DNA from: a virus
Virus record (IMG/VR): IMGVR_UViG_3300017613_001142
Location: 64,001-104,166 of that record
Direction: 5' to 3' (one strand)
DNA length: 40,166 nt
Below, piece after piece: positions 8,261-15,397 of this stretch; within the stretch, counting starts at the first letter, position 1; each line of letters opens with the position of its first letter. Made by a program: the position numbers and the translations under genes. Below the pieces are notes generated by a model that did not search any database, was not told the DNA's origin, and saw nothing but the letters and a program-made list of their open reading frames with translations.

Positions 8261-8329
8261 GTACTTTAATTTAACAAGATTGATCTTAGTCATATAACTA
8301 TAATTTAAATAAATAATTTAATTTTAGGG

Positions 8330-8375
8330 TTGACATATTTAAAGCGCATCTATAGCCTATTATATAACGAGTCAC
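8330..8375 (+). promoter_or_regulatory. Repeated promoter cassette, copy A
   Basis: TTGACA at 8330-8335, then 30 bases, then AACGAGTCAC at 8366-8375. A TAGCCT element lies 17 bases after the -35, which would put the decamer near the transcription start; TATTAT occurs further down at 8358. The bases before the -35 (TTAATTTTAGGG) recur before the promoter at 8656. It drives the small gene at 8417. Confidence 0.6.
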
Positions 8376-8416
8376 ACAAAAGTGACCTAAACAAAAACAT
8401 TAACTAAGAGTGAAAA

Positions 8417-8647
8417 ATGATTTACAGAAATTTAGTAAAAGAAATTAAAAAAGCCGCCAAGCAACAAAAAATTGATAACATCCCCGCTTATATTTGTTAC
8501 CAAACAACACCTAAAGGGGACGAAGAAATTTTACAGAGTAATTTCTTAAGCGACTCCGACACAAAAACTTTAAAAGATACTCAATTAATAAAAGCTCTAG
8601 ACGCTGGATTGCTAAAAGATGATTGGGATACATTTTTGGTTGTTTAA
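8417..8647 (+). CDS. Small hypothetical early protein (76 aa)
   Basis: Starts MIYRNLVKEIKKAAKQQKID, hydrophilic, with an acidic C-terminal half. No known motif, membrane segment or signal peptide. It has its own promoter 80 bases upstream and is followed by another promoter, so it appears to be an independent unit. Individually controlled small genes of this type are often early host-takeover genes in phages; that role is inferred only from layout. Confidence 0.65.
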   Translation: MIYRNLVKEIKKAAKQQKIDNIPAYICYQTTPKGDEEILQSNFLSDSDTKTLKDTQLIKALDAGLLKDDWDTFLVV

Positions 8648-8655
8648 TTTTAGGG

Positions 8656-8701
8656 TTGACAAAATTAATCAGGCTAGTAAAATAGTCTTCAACACAGTCG
8701 C
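8656..8701 (+). promoter_or_regulatory. Repeated promoter cassette, copy B
   Basis: TTGACA at 8656-8661 with TAAAAT 16 bases later (8678-8683) is a good sigma70 promoter. AACACAGTCGC at 8691-8701 lies 29 bases after the -35, the place where the other cassettes have AACGAATCGC. The preceding TTAATTTTAGGG matches copy A. It drives the gene at 8741, which has AAAGGGA before its ATG. Confidence 0.65.
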
Positions 8702-8740
8702 AAAACAGACTGAAAAATAAAACCTCAAAGGGATAGTCAA

Positions 8741-8935
8741 ATGCAAGTAAATTCTAAAGAACACGACGAAATGATGAAGCAATTTGAAAAAGATCACGGC
8801 TACAGCGGTTATGAAAAAGAAGATCGCTCATGGTGGAATAAGGCGATTTTTTATCAAAACGGAGAAATTAACAAACTGTTTTTGATGTATAAAAGCGGCT
8901 ATTCTTTTGGAAGATGCGTTTATTTAAATCAATAA
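8741..8935 (+). CDS. Small hypothetical early protein (64 aa)
   Basis: Begins MQVNSKEHDEMMKQFEKDHG, is acidic at the start and has aromatic residues around DRSWWNKAIFYQNG. No recognised family, no membrane segment. It lies directly downstream of promoter copy B and is followed by a GC-rich hairpin at 8943, so it may be a short transcription unit of its own or be joined to the next gene. Confidence 0.65.
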   Translation: MQVNSKEHDEMMKQFEKDHGYSGYEKEDRSWWNKAIFYQNGEINKLFLMYKSGYSFGRCVYLNQ

Positions 8936-8942
8936 CCACCTC

Positions 8943-8957
8943 GGCGGCATAGCCGCC
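8943..8957 (+). other. GC-rich intergenic hairpin
   Basis: GGCGGC, loop ATA, GCCGCC form a perfect 6-bp stem between two small genes. There is no T-run after it, so it is a poor terminator. It may stabilise the mRNA end or separate the two reading frames. Confidence 0.45.
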
Positions 8958-8978
8958 TAACCTCAAAGGAAAATCAAT

Positions 8979-9305
8979 ATGTTTAATAAAAAAGAAATAG
9001 AATACAAATATCCCGGCACAATCCATAATACGGACGCCGAAGTAATTTATGCTATCAATAAGGTTGCGGATGAAGAAGTTGATAATTGGAAATTCAATCA
9101 CAGACATAGCGCGGAAGCATTGAAATATATTGTTCAAGAAGAAGCTCAACGAATTTGGTATGAACATGATTTTAAAGATAGGGTTTGCTCCGCTTTACCT
9201 GTCGCTGATTATCATAGATTTGCGGACGAAGTTTATTGGAGTAATGTTTTATTTGCGCGATTTGACACATTAAATCATGATGGCGAAAAGTGGATTTTGC
9301 AATAA
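8979..9305 (+). CDS. Hypothetical early protein (108 aa)
   Basis: Starts MFNKKEIEYKYPGTIHNTDA; mostly alpha-helical and charged, with several His and Trp residues (WKFNHRHSAEALKY). AAAGGA precedes the ATG by 7 bases. No domain recognised. It ends just before promoter copy C and may share the transcript from copy B. Confidence 0.6.
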   Translation: MFNKKEIEYKYPGTIHNTDAEVIYAINKVADEEVDNWKFNHRHSAEALKYIVQEEAQRIWYEHDFKDRVCSALPVADYHRFADEVYWSNVLFARFDTLNHDGEKWILQ

Positions 9306-9313
9306 TAAATGTA

Positions 9314-9358
9314 TTGACACAATTATTTTAAACTGAGATTCTACTTTTAACGAATCAC
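9314..9358 (+). promoter_or_regulatory. Repeated promoter cassette, copy C
   Basis: TTGACA at 9314-9319, then 29 bases, then AACGAATCAC at 9349-9358. GATTCT sits 17 bases after the -35. The block TTTTAAACTGAGA between them resembles TTTTAGATTGAGA in copy E, so similarity goes beyond the promoter hexamers. It drives the operon starting at 9396. Confidence 0.6.
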
Positions 9359-9395
9359 GTAAATCTTAATTAATAACCTGAATGGAGTTTTGAAA

Positions 9396-9962
9396 ATGAA
9401 TAAAGCTGAAAATTATAGAAAAAATCCAATATATAATACTGATTTCAGTAAACCGGCAAGTATGATCGTGACGGAATTGCGGAATAAATTAACGGATATT
9501 CGCGGGCAATTCTTTGATCTTGAGAGTGGATTGCCACAATTTAAGCATATCATAGATAGCATGGATGGCTTTTTGACGACTGGAATTGCAAATCTTTATC
9601 ATGCTATCCAAGAAATACAGGAAATTGAAATTAGTCGCGATGATAACAAATACGGAAAATCATTAAAATTTAGACCGCGTGGAATTGGTTTAGATAGTTG
9701 TCCTGGATGTTTTGTTTGTGGCGGCGAATCACAAATGATGAACAACATATCTGGTTTTGTCGATTCAAAAGAAGACGGAGAAAAAATTGTGTTTTGGTTT
9801 GAATCTGGCGCGCGGCTTGATTGCCGAAAAAGTGAGCCTGATTGGATTCAAGTTAAAATCGGAGCTTGTGAAAAACATTTGCCGAATCTTGAAAAATTGG
9901 ATAAAATGACACATATTCATAACGTTATCCGTGAATCTATGATTGAAGAGGCTATGAAATAA
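9396..9962 (+). CDS. Hypothetical protein with Cys cluster (188 aa)
   Basis: The ATG at 9396 follows TGGAG by 8 bases; an in-frame TTG six bases earlier is less likely. The text SCPGCFVCGGES near residue 105 gives Cys-X2-Cys-X2-Cys, suggesting metal binding, and a later Cys pair (RLDCRKS, GACEKH) may complete a zinc site. The N-terminal half looks helical. It resembles phage proteins of unknown function that carry a small zinc region. Its TAA overlaps the next ATG (TAATG), so the two are coupled. Confidence 0.65.
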   Translation: MNKAENYRKNPIYNTDFSKPASMIVTELRNKLTDIRGQFFDLESGLPQFKHIIDSMDGFLTTGIANLYHAIQEIQEIEISRDDNKYGKSLKFRPRGIGLDSCPGCFVCGGESQMMNNISGFVDSKEDGEKIVFWFESGARLDCRKSEPDWIQVKIGACEKHLPNLEKLDKMTHIHNVIRESMIEEAMK

Positions 9963-10489
9963 TGCAAATCTATTACACAGATAAAGACCCGGCGCGTTGC
10001 GCGGCTAATTTGCCCGATTCGCTGACAAATAAAATTTTAGTGGAAGTGGCTCAAATCCTATGTACCGTATGCCATAAATATGGGATTGACGCGCCATATA
10101 AAGCGACACATGAAAATCATCCTTTTGTGAAATGGGCTAGTGAAAGTTGGTTTCATTGGGCTTGGTTATATCAATATGCTAATGAATTACATATGAACTA
10201 TAGAGAAAGCCATAAAACTGATAGAATCCATAAATCATGGGCGATTGCTCATGAATTGCCGACGCCTATTAGATTGTTAATGAAACCTTTTGCTACTCCG
10301 CCGCGTGTCTTTATAAAAGAAGGTTTTCCGAAAGGAATATTACAAAAAACGAAAGGCCAACCTATTGAGATAGCATATCAAAAATATCTCAACTGGAAAG
10401 TCAACAATTGGAAACGCGAAGGGAAAAACAAACGTTTATACACTTGGACAAATCGTCCTCAACCCGAATTTATAACACTGGAAGATTAA
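9962..10489 (+). CDS. Phage protein resembling pyrimidine-dimer glycosylase-like family (175 aa)
   Basis: The N-terminus reads MQIYYTDKDPARCAANLPDS, then LVEVAQILCTVCHKYG, YKATHENHPFVKWASES and WAWLYQYANELHMNY. This pattern (DP..CA..L, E.AQ..C, YK.TH.NHP..KWA) belongs to a widespread phage family often annotated as pyrimidine-dimer DNA glycosylase/endonuclease V-like. The true activity of that family is not something I can confirm from motifs. It is translated from a TAATG overlap with the previous gene. Confidence 0.55.
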   Translation: MQIYYTDKDPARCAANLPDSLTNKILVEVAQILCTVCHKYGIDAPYKATHENHPFVKWASESWFHWAWLYQYANELHMNYRESHKTDRIHKSWAIAHELPTPIRLLMKPFATPPRVFIKEGFPKGILQKTKGQPIEIAYQKYLNWKVNNWKREGKNKRLYTWTNRPQPEFITLED

Positions 10490-10491
10490 AT

Positions 10492-10893
10492 ATGACAACC
10501 GATAGACATTATTATTTATACGCTAAACACTGGTATAATAAGACAAATACAATGGATGATCTTTTGAAAATTCATAGTGTTTGGAGTGGATTGCATGTCG
10601 ATGATTTAAACCCGACATTTGTTATAAATAGGCTTTTGGAACTTGCGCAAAAACATCTTGAACCGCCTATGTTTACTACGTTTATTATGGATATAAGAGC
10701 GGGGACAAAACCAGATTGGTTTGATGGAAGTTTTAAATCATTAGATGATTCAATATGTGATGAATGTTTGCGCATATTAAGGTTTACTATGATTGATTCT
10801 ATTAGCTTTAGACTCGGTTTTCCTGATTATCGCGTTTTACCTTATACAATAAAAAATAACTCTCCTATTTTTACACCCTGTTTTGGAATATAA
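10492..10893 (+). CDS. Hypothetical protein (133 aa)
   Basis: Starts MTTDRHYYLYAKHWYNKTNT just after the stop of the previous gene. Mostly helical and aromatic, with two Cys (SICDECLRI) that could bind metal. No family recognised. Part of the operon that begins at 9396. Confidence 0.6.
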   Translation: MTTDRHYYLYAKHWYNKTNTMDDLLKIHSVWSGLHVDDLNPTFVINRLLELAQKHLEPPMFTTFIMDIRAGTKPDWFDGSFKSLDDSICDECLRILRFTMIDSISFRLGFPDYRVLPYTIKNNSPIFTPCFGI

Positions 10894-10896
10894 AAT

Positions 10897-11157
10897 ATGA
10901 CAAAGAAAAACCCAAAAGGAGCCGGACGAAAACCACTAACTATGGACAAACGCGGCGACAAAAGAAATTATTACTTTTCAGCCATGATGCTGAAATTTTA
11001 CGAATGGCTCAAAACACAAAAAATTAAACCGTCTCACGCTATTGAGCTTGCGCTTTTAGACTCTGATTTGTTTGGAGAATTCGAGAGAGAAACGCAACTT
11101 GTCAGATCAGAAGTTGAAAAGCACCGCGCTAAACTTGCGGATAAAACAAAACTCTAA
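10897..11157 (+). CDS. Small basic protein, possible DNA binding (86 aa)
   Basis: Starts MTKKNPKGAGRKPLTMDKRG. The GAGRKP motif and basic N-terminus are like AT-hook or ribbon-helix-helix-type phage proteins (GxGRKP leaders are common in them), followed by a helical C-terminus. It begins 3 bases after the previous stop and is last in this operon, directly before a terminator hairpin. A regulatory role is possible but not shown. Confidence 0.6.
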   Translation: MTKKNPKGAGRKPLTMDKRGDKRNYYFSAMMLKFYEWLKTQKIKPSHAIELALLDSDLFGEFERETQLVRSEVEKHRAKLADKTKL

Positions 11158-11161
11158 ACAT

Positions 11162-11201
11162 GAAAAAGCCCGGCAATCGTATTTCCAACGACGCCGGGCT
11201 T
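11162..11201 (-). terminator. Terminator of thyX (minus-strand T-run)
   Basis: AAGCCCGGC (11166-11174) and GCCGGGCTT (11193-11201) form a perfect 9-bp stem with an 18-base loop. On the minus strand the stem is followed by TTTTTCA, so it ends the thyX transcript; it may also stop the converging plus-strand operon. Confidence 0.8.
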
Positions 11202-11238
11202 AATCCATATAGGAGTAAAACAAAAAACTTTTATAAAA

Positions 11239-12018
11239 CTAATCTTTTGATTTTATTGTGTCAAGCCACAAACGCATTAATTCTTTTTTATGCGGTCTTT
11301 TCTTGCCCCACTTCTCGCACTTCTGAGATTCATCACAATATCCTAATCGGTTTTCCCAACATTTAATGCCAAGCGCGGAAGATAGAAACGGAAACTGTTT
11401 CCGCATAATCTTGTAGATTTTCCAAGCCATTGTTCTGTGTTCTGTCTGACTTTTTTCGCAAAGTCTAACATCAAGAAAATTCTGCAAAGCCTCAAACCCG
11501 ATTGAAAATTGTTCGCGGCTTTCAGTTCCTATCGGCAATCCATAACGAGCGTCCTCTTGCGGAATTTTATAGAAATCAATCAATGAATCATAAAGATCAT
11601 ACGCCTGTTCTATTGATTCTTGAAAATACGATTCGGCGTTGTCTTCTGGATAATCTTTGTTGACTTCGCAGTTTTTTATTGACTCTGGAACAATAACGGG
11701 GTTGTCTTCTATGTTAATATATCTTTGACTCATTTCCGCGCGCTCAACCGCTATCGTATGCCTATTAAATTGGGCCGTTAATACCCGACTAACCCCCTCA
11801 ATCGTAAATACAAAATGAAGCTGTCTGAGTGGGCTTGTGTGACCTGTTTTGAATCGTTCTCTAAGAAATTTCTTAATTTGCTTCTCAGTAATCTTGCCGG
11901 ATTTTATTTCTTCTCTGATTTCTGAAACTGGTTTGGATGAATAGCAAATCCGATAGGCTGTATAAAGAATTTCGAGGAGTGGTTTTTGTTCGAGTGGGTA
12001 GATTAGATTTATTTTCAT
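11239..12018 (-). CDS. thyX: Flavin-dependent thymidylate synthase
   Basis: A 259-residue ThyX. It makes dTMP from dUMP with FAD, NADPH and methylene-tetrahydrofolate. The signature region reads FNRHTIAVERAEMSQRY, a variant of RHR-X7-8-S with Thr in place of the second Arg. Around it are RFKTGHTSPLRQLHFVF (FAD/substrate pocket) and IEGVSRVLTAQ. Late motifs EALQNFLDVR and QTEHRTMAWKIYK fit the family end. It is a lone gene between two convergent or divergent units, with its own terminator. It works with the dUTPase at 21424 and the reductase at 32789. Confidence 0.9.
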   Translation of the reverse strand: MKINLIYPLEQKPLLEILYTAYRICYSSKPVSEIREEIKSGKITEKQIKKFLRERFKTGHTSPLRQLHFVFTIEGVSRVLTAQFNRHTIAVERAEMSQRYINIEDNPVIVPESIKNCEVNKDYPEDNAESYFQESIEQAYDLYDSLIDFYKIPQEDARYGLPIGTESREQFSIGFEALQNFLDVRLCEKSQTEHRTMAWKIYKIMRKQFPFLSSALGIKCWENRLGYCDESQKCEKWGKKRPHKKELMRLWLDTIKSKD

Positions 12019-12025
12019 ATTTATG

Positions 12026-12071
12026 TTGACAGTTTTAAATTAGGTGAATAGTATTATATTTAACGAATCGC
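12026..12071 (+). promoter_or_regulatory. Repeated promoter cassette, copy D
   Basis: TTGACA at 12026-12031, TAGTAT 17 bases later, then AACGAATCGC at 12062-12071, 30 bases after the -35. It is followed by a leader ending in AATAGGAGTTTAGG before the ATG at 12111. The -35 lies 8 bases upstream of the thyX start on the other strand, so the two genes diverge. Confidence 0.7.
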
Positions 12072-12110
12072 AATACTGCGAAATTAATTAAAATCTAATA
12101 GGAGTTTAGG

Positions 12111-12326
12111 ATGAAAAACTTTAAAGTTGCAGTTACAATCAAACATAAAAATGAAAATTTTATTATGCCTATGTGGGATCACGTACACATGACATTGGAC
12201 GGTAATAAAAACGATTTGATAAATTTACAAAAACAACTTGAATTAGTAAAGCAAGATGTCAACAAAGCTGTAAATCAAAATTGTTTTAGATTGAAAGATG
12301 TTGATGTTATGATTGATTTTGTTTAA
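12111..12326 (+). CDS. Small hypothetical early protein (71 aa)
   Basis: Starts MKNFKVAVTIKHKNENFIMP; an alternating hydrophobic N-terminal strand pattern, a helical middle and a C-terminal strand. No family recognised. It has a dedicated promoter (copy D), strong ribosome site AGGAG and its own terminator hairpin at 12340, so it is a one-gene transcription unit. Its layout matches the gene at 12782. Confidence 0.7.
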   Translation: MKNFKVAVTIKHKNENFIMPMWDHVHMTLDGNKNDLINLQKQLELVKQDVNKAVNQNCFRLKDVDVMIDFV

Positions 12327-12339
12327 ATATATCTAACCC

Positions 12340-12370
12340 AGCGGCTTTCAACTAGCCGCTTTCCTTTTCC
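12340..12370 (+). terminator. Terminator shared by a convergent gene pair, copy 1
   Basis: AGCGGCT (12340-12346), loop TTCAACT, AGCCGCT (12354-12360), then TTCCTTTTCC. The T-rich tail is on the plus strand. The stop codon of the minus-strand gene ending at 12352 lies inside the hairpin. The same arms recur at 12970-12990. Confidence 0.75.
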
Positions 12371-12531
12371 TTGAAATCACTAAACCGCTCATCAAATTCA
12401 CTCAAAGCACTATCTGCCCAACTAGTAGGCGCGCTAACATCAACACAATTTTCAGATCGCGCCACGGCCACACACACTTCAATCCATAATCGCCGCCGCG
12501 CTAATTCGTGTTCAAAATTATAATCTTTCAT
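12352..12531 (-). CDS. Small hypothetical protein, HEL/HER family member 1 (59 aa)
   Basis: Starts MKDYNFEHELARRRLWIEVC and ends FDERFSDFKEKESG. The ATG at 12531 is preceded by AGAGGA 9 bases away. It is a paralog of the frame at 12982-13140, which has HERLRRELWIKV near its start and a similar acidic end. It follows a truncated copy of the 98-residue gene, overlapping its stop by 4 bases, just as 13370-13585 follows the full copy. Function unknown. Confidence 0.65.
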   Translation of the reverse strand: MKDYNFEHELARRRLWIEVCVAVARSENCVDVSAPTSWADSALSEFDERFSDFKEKESG

Positions 12532-12663
12532 ATTAATTTTTCCTCTAATAACCAAATCAACCTATCAGCCGCCAATCGAGCTAATGAATCATGTGATTTT
12601 CCCCATTTTTCAGGAATCGGCGGCACTTTGTTTTTCATGTTAGCATAATAAATTTTATAGCCA
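12526..12663. repeat. 138-bp direct repeat, copy 1
   Basis: This stretch matches 13580-13717 (offset 1,054 bp) with only two mismatches that I can see (at about 12624 and 12641). It covers the end of the 98-residue protein gene, its stop, the AGAGGA ribosome site and the start codon of the next small gene. It is a recent duplication. Confidence 0.9.
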
Positions 12664-12683
12664 AAACAATAGCTTGCTGGCAT
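12528..12683 (-). pseudogene. Truncated copy of the 98-aa gene (51 codons)
   Basis: The frame from the ATG at 12683 reads MPASYCFGYKIYYANMKNKV and continues PPIPEKWGKSHDSLARLAAD, then ends LLEEKLI. Its last ~44 residues match the C-terminal half of the protein at 13582-13878 almost exactly. The N-terminal half is missing and the first eight residues are unrelated. No ribosome site precedes the ATG, so I treat it as a remnant created by the 138-bp duplication; a short expressed version cannot be excluded. Confidence 0.65.
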
Positions 12684-12707
12684 TTGAAATTATTTTTAAT
12701 TATTGTG

Positions 12708-12752
12708 TTGACAGAAATATTTTAGATTGAGACTATTAATTTAACGAATCGC
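12708..12752 (+). promoter_or_regulatory. Repeated promoter cassette, copy E
   Basis: TTGACA at 12708-12713, GACTAT 17 bases later, AACGAATCGC at 12743-12752 (29 bases after the -35). The leader continues AATTAATAAATAATTTAAAG and GAGTTTAAG to the ATG at 12782. The decamer is identical to copy D. Confidence 0.7.
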
Positions 12753-12781
12753 AATTAATAAATAATTTAAAGGAGTTTAAG

Positions 12782-12961
12782 ATGAAATACGCAGTTAAAA
12801 CTAGATTCACTGATAACGGAAAAGTATCTTCTGTTGTTTTTGGATGTGATGACGATTTGCAACCAAGTTCAAAATGTGGCGCGGCCTACGATGAATATAT
12901 AGATGTTTTTGACACAAAAGAACAAGCTGAACAATTCAAAGAAGAAGCGTATAACGCATAA
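12782..12961 (+). CDS. Small hypothetical early protein (59 aa)
   Basis: Open frame MKYAVKTRFTDNGKVSSVVF, then a Cys-containing middle (GCDDDLQ, SKCGAAYDEY) and DVFDTKEQAEQFKEEAYNA at the end. Strong ribosome site AAAGGAG 7-8 bases upstream, dedicated promoter copy E and a terminator directly after. The KEQAEQF pattern with a strand-rich start recalls small phage proteins of the type found with host-takeover genes; no function can be given. Confidence 0.7.
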   Translation: MKYAVKTRFTDNGKVSSVVFGCDDDLQPSSKCGAAYDEYIDVFDTKEQAEQFKEEAYNA

Positions 12962-12969
12962 TCAATACA

Positions 12970-12999
12970 AGCGGCTAACCACTAGCCGCTACTTTCTTC
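12970..12999 (+). terminator. Terminator shared by a convergent gene pair, copy 2
   Basis: AGCGGCT (12970-12976), loop AACCACT, AGCCGCT (12984-12990), then ACTTTCTTCC. The arms are identical to the hairpin at 12340-12360 and only the loop differs. Again the stop codon of the minus-strand gene lies in the hairpin. Confidence 0.7.
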
Positions 13000-13140
13000 C
13001 TCTTCAAAGAACCTATCAAAATATCCCACAGCTTCATTAGCCGCAATTTCTCTCATATGTTTACTGTCAATGAAAACTTTTATCCAAAGTTCTCGCCTAA
13101 GCCGTTCATGGTTAATTTTTTCGTGGTCTTGTCTGATCAG
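12982..13140 (-). CDS. Small HEL/HER family member 2, start codon unclear (about 52 aa)
   Basis: The frame contains DHEKINHERLRRELWIKVFI and ends GYFDRFFEEEESSG, paralogous to 12352-12531. No ATG, GTG or TTG is available before the conserved part: the frame opens directly after the TAA of the upstream gene at 13144, to which it is in phase, and the only near-start codon is CTG at 13140. The first ATG (about residue 23) would remove half of the conserved region. So it uses a rare start, is read through from the upstream gene, or is a decayed gene. Confidence 0.45.
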   Translation of the reverse strand: MIRQDHEKINHERLRRELWIKVFIDSKHMREIAANEAVGYFDRFFEEEESSG

Positions 13141-13143
13141 GGG

Positions 13144-13359
13144 TTACCTGAATAAAAGTTTTTTAGCCTCTTCAATCTCTAGTTCTTCCTCTTTAGCAAA
13201 ATCAAACTCGCCGTTCTCATCGATCGGCTCTTCTTCCAATAAATCCCACTCTAACGCGCTATAAATAGATAAAAAATATCCGATTGTCTTTTCTTCGCTC
13301 CATTTATTTTCTTTGTGCCAAATTCTGAATAATTCAGCTATATCGGCGGACATGCTCAT
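13144..13359 (-). CDS. Small acidic hypothetical protein (71 aa)
   Basis: Starts MSMSADIAELFRIWHKENKW and ends in an acidic helix (EEELEIEEAKKLLFR). Rich in Glu and Asp. Sequence before the ATG (TTTAATTTAGGGTTAAAATT) looks like a remnant of the TTTAATTTTAGGGTTGACA block found before promoter copies A and B. The TAA is in the same frame as the next gene (see 12982). Function unknown; a DNA-mimic type protein is only a guess. Confidence 0.55.
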   Translation of the reverse strand: MSMSADIAELFRIWHKENKWSEEKTIGYFLSIYSALEWDLLEEEPIDENGEFDFAKEEELEIEEAKKLLFR

Positions 13360-13369
13360 AATTTTAACC

Positions 13370-13585
13370 CTAAATTAAATCGTATGTATTTCTTCCAAAA
13401 CAAATCTGCATAAAATTTCCCGCGCCTTTATTAGCCGTTTCATGGTCAATTCCTAAATCTTGCATTGCCACAGCAATATTTGCTTGCCAGCCAATAGCAT
13501 ATCCGTCATCATTTTGAATAGCATCAGATATAATTTTCATGGCATCTTCAATTGTGATCAATCTCATTTTATCGTTATTTTTCAT
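13370..13585 (-). CDS. Small hypothetical protein (71 aa)
   Basis: The start at 13585 (MKNNDKMRLITIEDAMKIIS) follows AGAGGA by 9 bases and overlaps the TGA of the 98-residue gene (ATGA), so translation is coupled. Helical, with WQANIAVAMQDLGIDHETAN and FMQICFG near the end. It holds the same place relative to the full 98-aa gene that 12352-12531 holds relative to the truncated copy. No family recognised. Confidence 0.65.
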   Translation of the reverse strand: MKNNDKMRLITIEDAMKIISDAIQNDDGYAIGWQANIAVAMQDLGIDHETANKGAGNFMQICFGRNTYDLI

Positions 13586-13717
13586 ATTAATTTTTCCTCT
13601 AATAACCAAATCAACCTATCAGCCGCCAATCGAGCTAATGAATCATGTGATTTTCCCCATTTTTCAGGAATCGGCGACACTTTGTTTTTCATGTCAGCAT
13701 AATAAATTTTATAGCCA
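13580..13717. repeat. 138-bp direct repeat, copy 2
   Basis: Partner of 12526-12663, with about 98.5 percent identity by eye. This copy lies in the intact gene, so it is probably the source. Confidence 0.9.
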
Positions 13718-13878
13718 TTATAATTTTTCTGAAAAATAATATTTCTTTCACCTATTTTATATGGCAATAACTCCAAAATTTCTTCGGCCACATATAGTTG
13801 ACTCTCCGAATTATTCCTAACGCCTAGCTCCCATAATCGGGTCTGTTGTTCGCGTGTACATTTATATTTATCTCTCAT
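13582..13878 (-). CDS. Hypothetical protein, intact copy of the duplicated gene (98 aa)
   Basis: Starts MRDKYKCTREQQTRLWELGV and ends DSLARLAADRLIWLLEEKLI. The N-terminal QQTRLWELGV and the WGKSHDSLARLAADRLIWLL end are reminiscent of phage hypothetical proteins of about 100 residues. It starts 3 bases after the guaA stop (TAATTTATTC on the other reading), so it belongs to the guaA transcript. The C-terminal half is duplicated at 12528. Confidence 0.65.
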   Translation of the reverse strand: MRDKYKCTREQQTRLWELGVRNNSESQLYVAEEILELLPYKIGERNIIFQKNYNGYKIYYADMKNKVSPIPEKWGKSHDSLARLAADRLIWLLEEKLI

Positions 13879-13881
13879 AAT

Positions 13882-15351
13882 TTATTCCCATTCTATAGTT
13901 CCCGGCGGTTTAGACGTTATGTCATAAACCACTCTGTTAATTTCTTCCACTTCGTTAACAATTCTGTTTGAAATTCTAGCCAATAAATCATGTGGCAATC
14001 GCGACCAGTCTGCGGTCATAGCGTCCACGGAGTCAACACAACGGATACAAATTGTATGCTGATATGTTCTGGCGTCTCCCATCACTCCAACTGATTTAAC
14101 TGGTAATAAAACGGCAAAAACTTGCCATATATCGTCATATAATCCGGCTTTTCTGATTTCATCAACCACGATAGAATCAGCCGCGCGTAAAATATCAAGT
14201 TTTTCTTCTGTAACTTCACCAATACATCGAATGGCTAAACCGGGGCCAGGGAAAGGATGTCTATTAATAATTTCATCCGACAATCCTAGCGCGCGGCCTA
14301 ACTCTCTAACCTCATCTTTAAACAACTCTTTTAGCGGCTCTATAAGCGTCATATTCATACTTTCAGGCAAGCCCCCGACATTATGATGGCTCTTAATTCC
14401 TTTTGATTCTATAACGTCTGAATAAAGTGTTCCTTGAGCTAAAAAGTTTATACCTTGAGAATTATCGGCTATTTCCTCGAAAGTTTTAATAAATATATCG
14501 CCAATAATTTTTCGTTTGTCTTCCGGCGACGATACCCACTCTAAATTATCTAAAAACCTTGAACTAGCGTCAATGAAAACAGGATTAAAACGTTTAATAA
14601 TTTCGTCCGCTTCACCTTCCCTTAATAAACCATTGTCTACAAATACACATATTAACTGATCACCAATCGCCCGTTTTAATAAAGCCGCCGTTACCGCCGA
14701 ATCAACGCCGCCACTTAAAGCGCATAAAACCGTTTCTTTGCCGACTTGATCTTTGATTTCTTTAACTTTTTTGTCAATGATTGCGCTCATAATCCAATTG
14801 GAGGCACATCCGCAAACACTAAAAATAAACGCGCCTATAATATACTTCCCGCATTCGGTATGTGAAACTTCAGGATGAAATTGTAGCCCATGAAATTTTC
14901 TTTTCATATCAACAATAGACGCATATATATTATTATCACTCTCGGCTACAATGTCAAAACCATCCGGCAATGATTCAATCGTATCTCCATGACTCATCCA
15001 AACAGAATTTTTCTCGCGCGGTTTATCAATTGTGATAACATTAGTTTGTCCATATTCCTGCTTTGCTCCACGAATCACTTTGCCGCCCAGCAATTTTACC
15101 ATCAACTGCATTCCATAACAAATACCTAAAACCGGGATTCCGGCGTTAAATATTTCGTCGTCGATAGTTGGCGCATTATCATCTAAAACCGAAGCGGGAC
15201 CACCTGACAAGATGATCCCTTTAGGTTTAGCTGACAAAATTTCATCAAGCGGCGTTTGCCAGTGTGTGATCTCACAATAAACTTTTTGTTCTCGTATTCG
15301 TCGAGCTATTAATTGTGTGTATTGCGATCCGAAGTCGATTATTTTTATCAT
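13882..15351 (-). CDS. guaA: GMP synthetase (glutamine-hydrolysing), complete
   Basis: Makes GMP from XMP, ATP and glutamine. The 489-residue protein has both domains. The class I glutamine amidotransferase has Cys78 in GICYGMQL and the His159/Glu161 pair in [11 protein letters not shown]. The ATP-pyrophosphatase has the PP-loop SGGVDS (213-218). The C-terminal dimerisation domain has [35 protein letters not shown] and ends [10 protein letters not shown], as in bacterial GuaA. I chose the ATG at 15351 ([13 protein letters not shown]); an ATG 30 bases upstream adds ten residues. All catalytic residues are present, so the enzyme should work. A complete guaA in a phage is uncommon. Confidence 0.95.
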   Translation of the reverse strand: MIKIIDFGSQYTQLIARRIREQKVYCEITHWQTPLDEILSAKPKGIILSGGPASVLDDNAPTIDDEIFNAGIPVLGICYGMQLMVKLLGGKVIRGAKQEYGQTNVITIDKPREKNSVWMSHGDTIESLPDGFDIVAESDNNIYASIVDMKRKFHGLQFHPEVSHTECGKYIIGAFIFSVCGCASNWIMSAIIDKKVKEIKDQVGKETVLCALSGGVDSAVTAALLKRAIGDQLICVFVDNGLLREGEADEIIKRFNPVFIDASSRFLDNLEWVSSPEDKRKIIGDIFIKTFEEIADNSQGINFLAQGTLYSDVIESKGIKSHHNVGGLPESMNMTLIEPLKELFKDEVRELGRALGLSDEIINRHPFPGPGLAIRCIGEVTEEKLDILRAADSIVVDEIRKAGLYDDIWQVFAVLLPVKSVGVMGDARTYQHTICIRCVDSVDAMTADWSRLPHDLLARISNRIVNEVEEINRVVYDITSKPPGTIEWE

Positions 15352-15397
15352 AAAATTGTATCCGAAACTAAATGTTTCCAATTATCATCAATCATAT

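Noticed and set aside
13882-15351. guaA as host contamination in the assembly
   Set aside because: It is flanked closely by phage-type small genes in one operon, with similar base composition and no junction signature.
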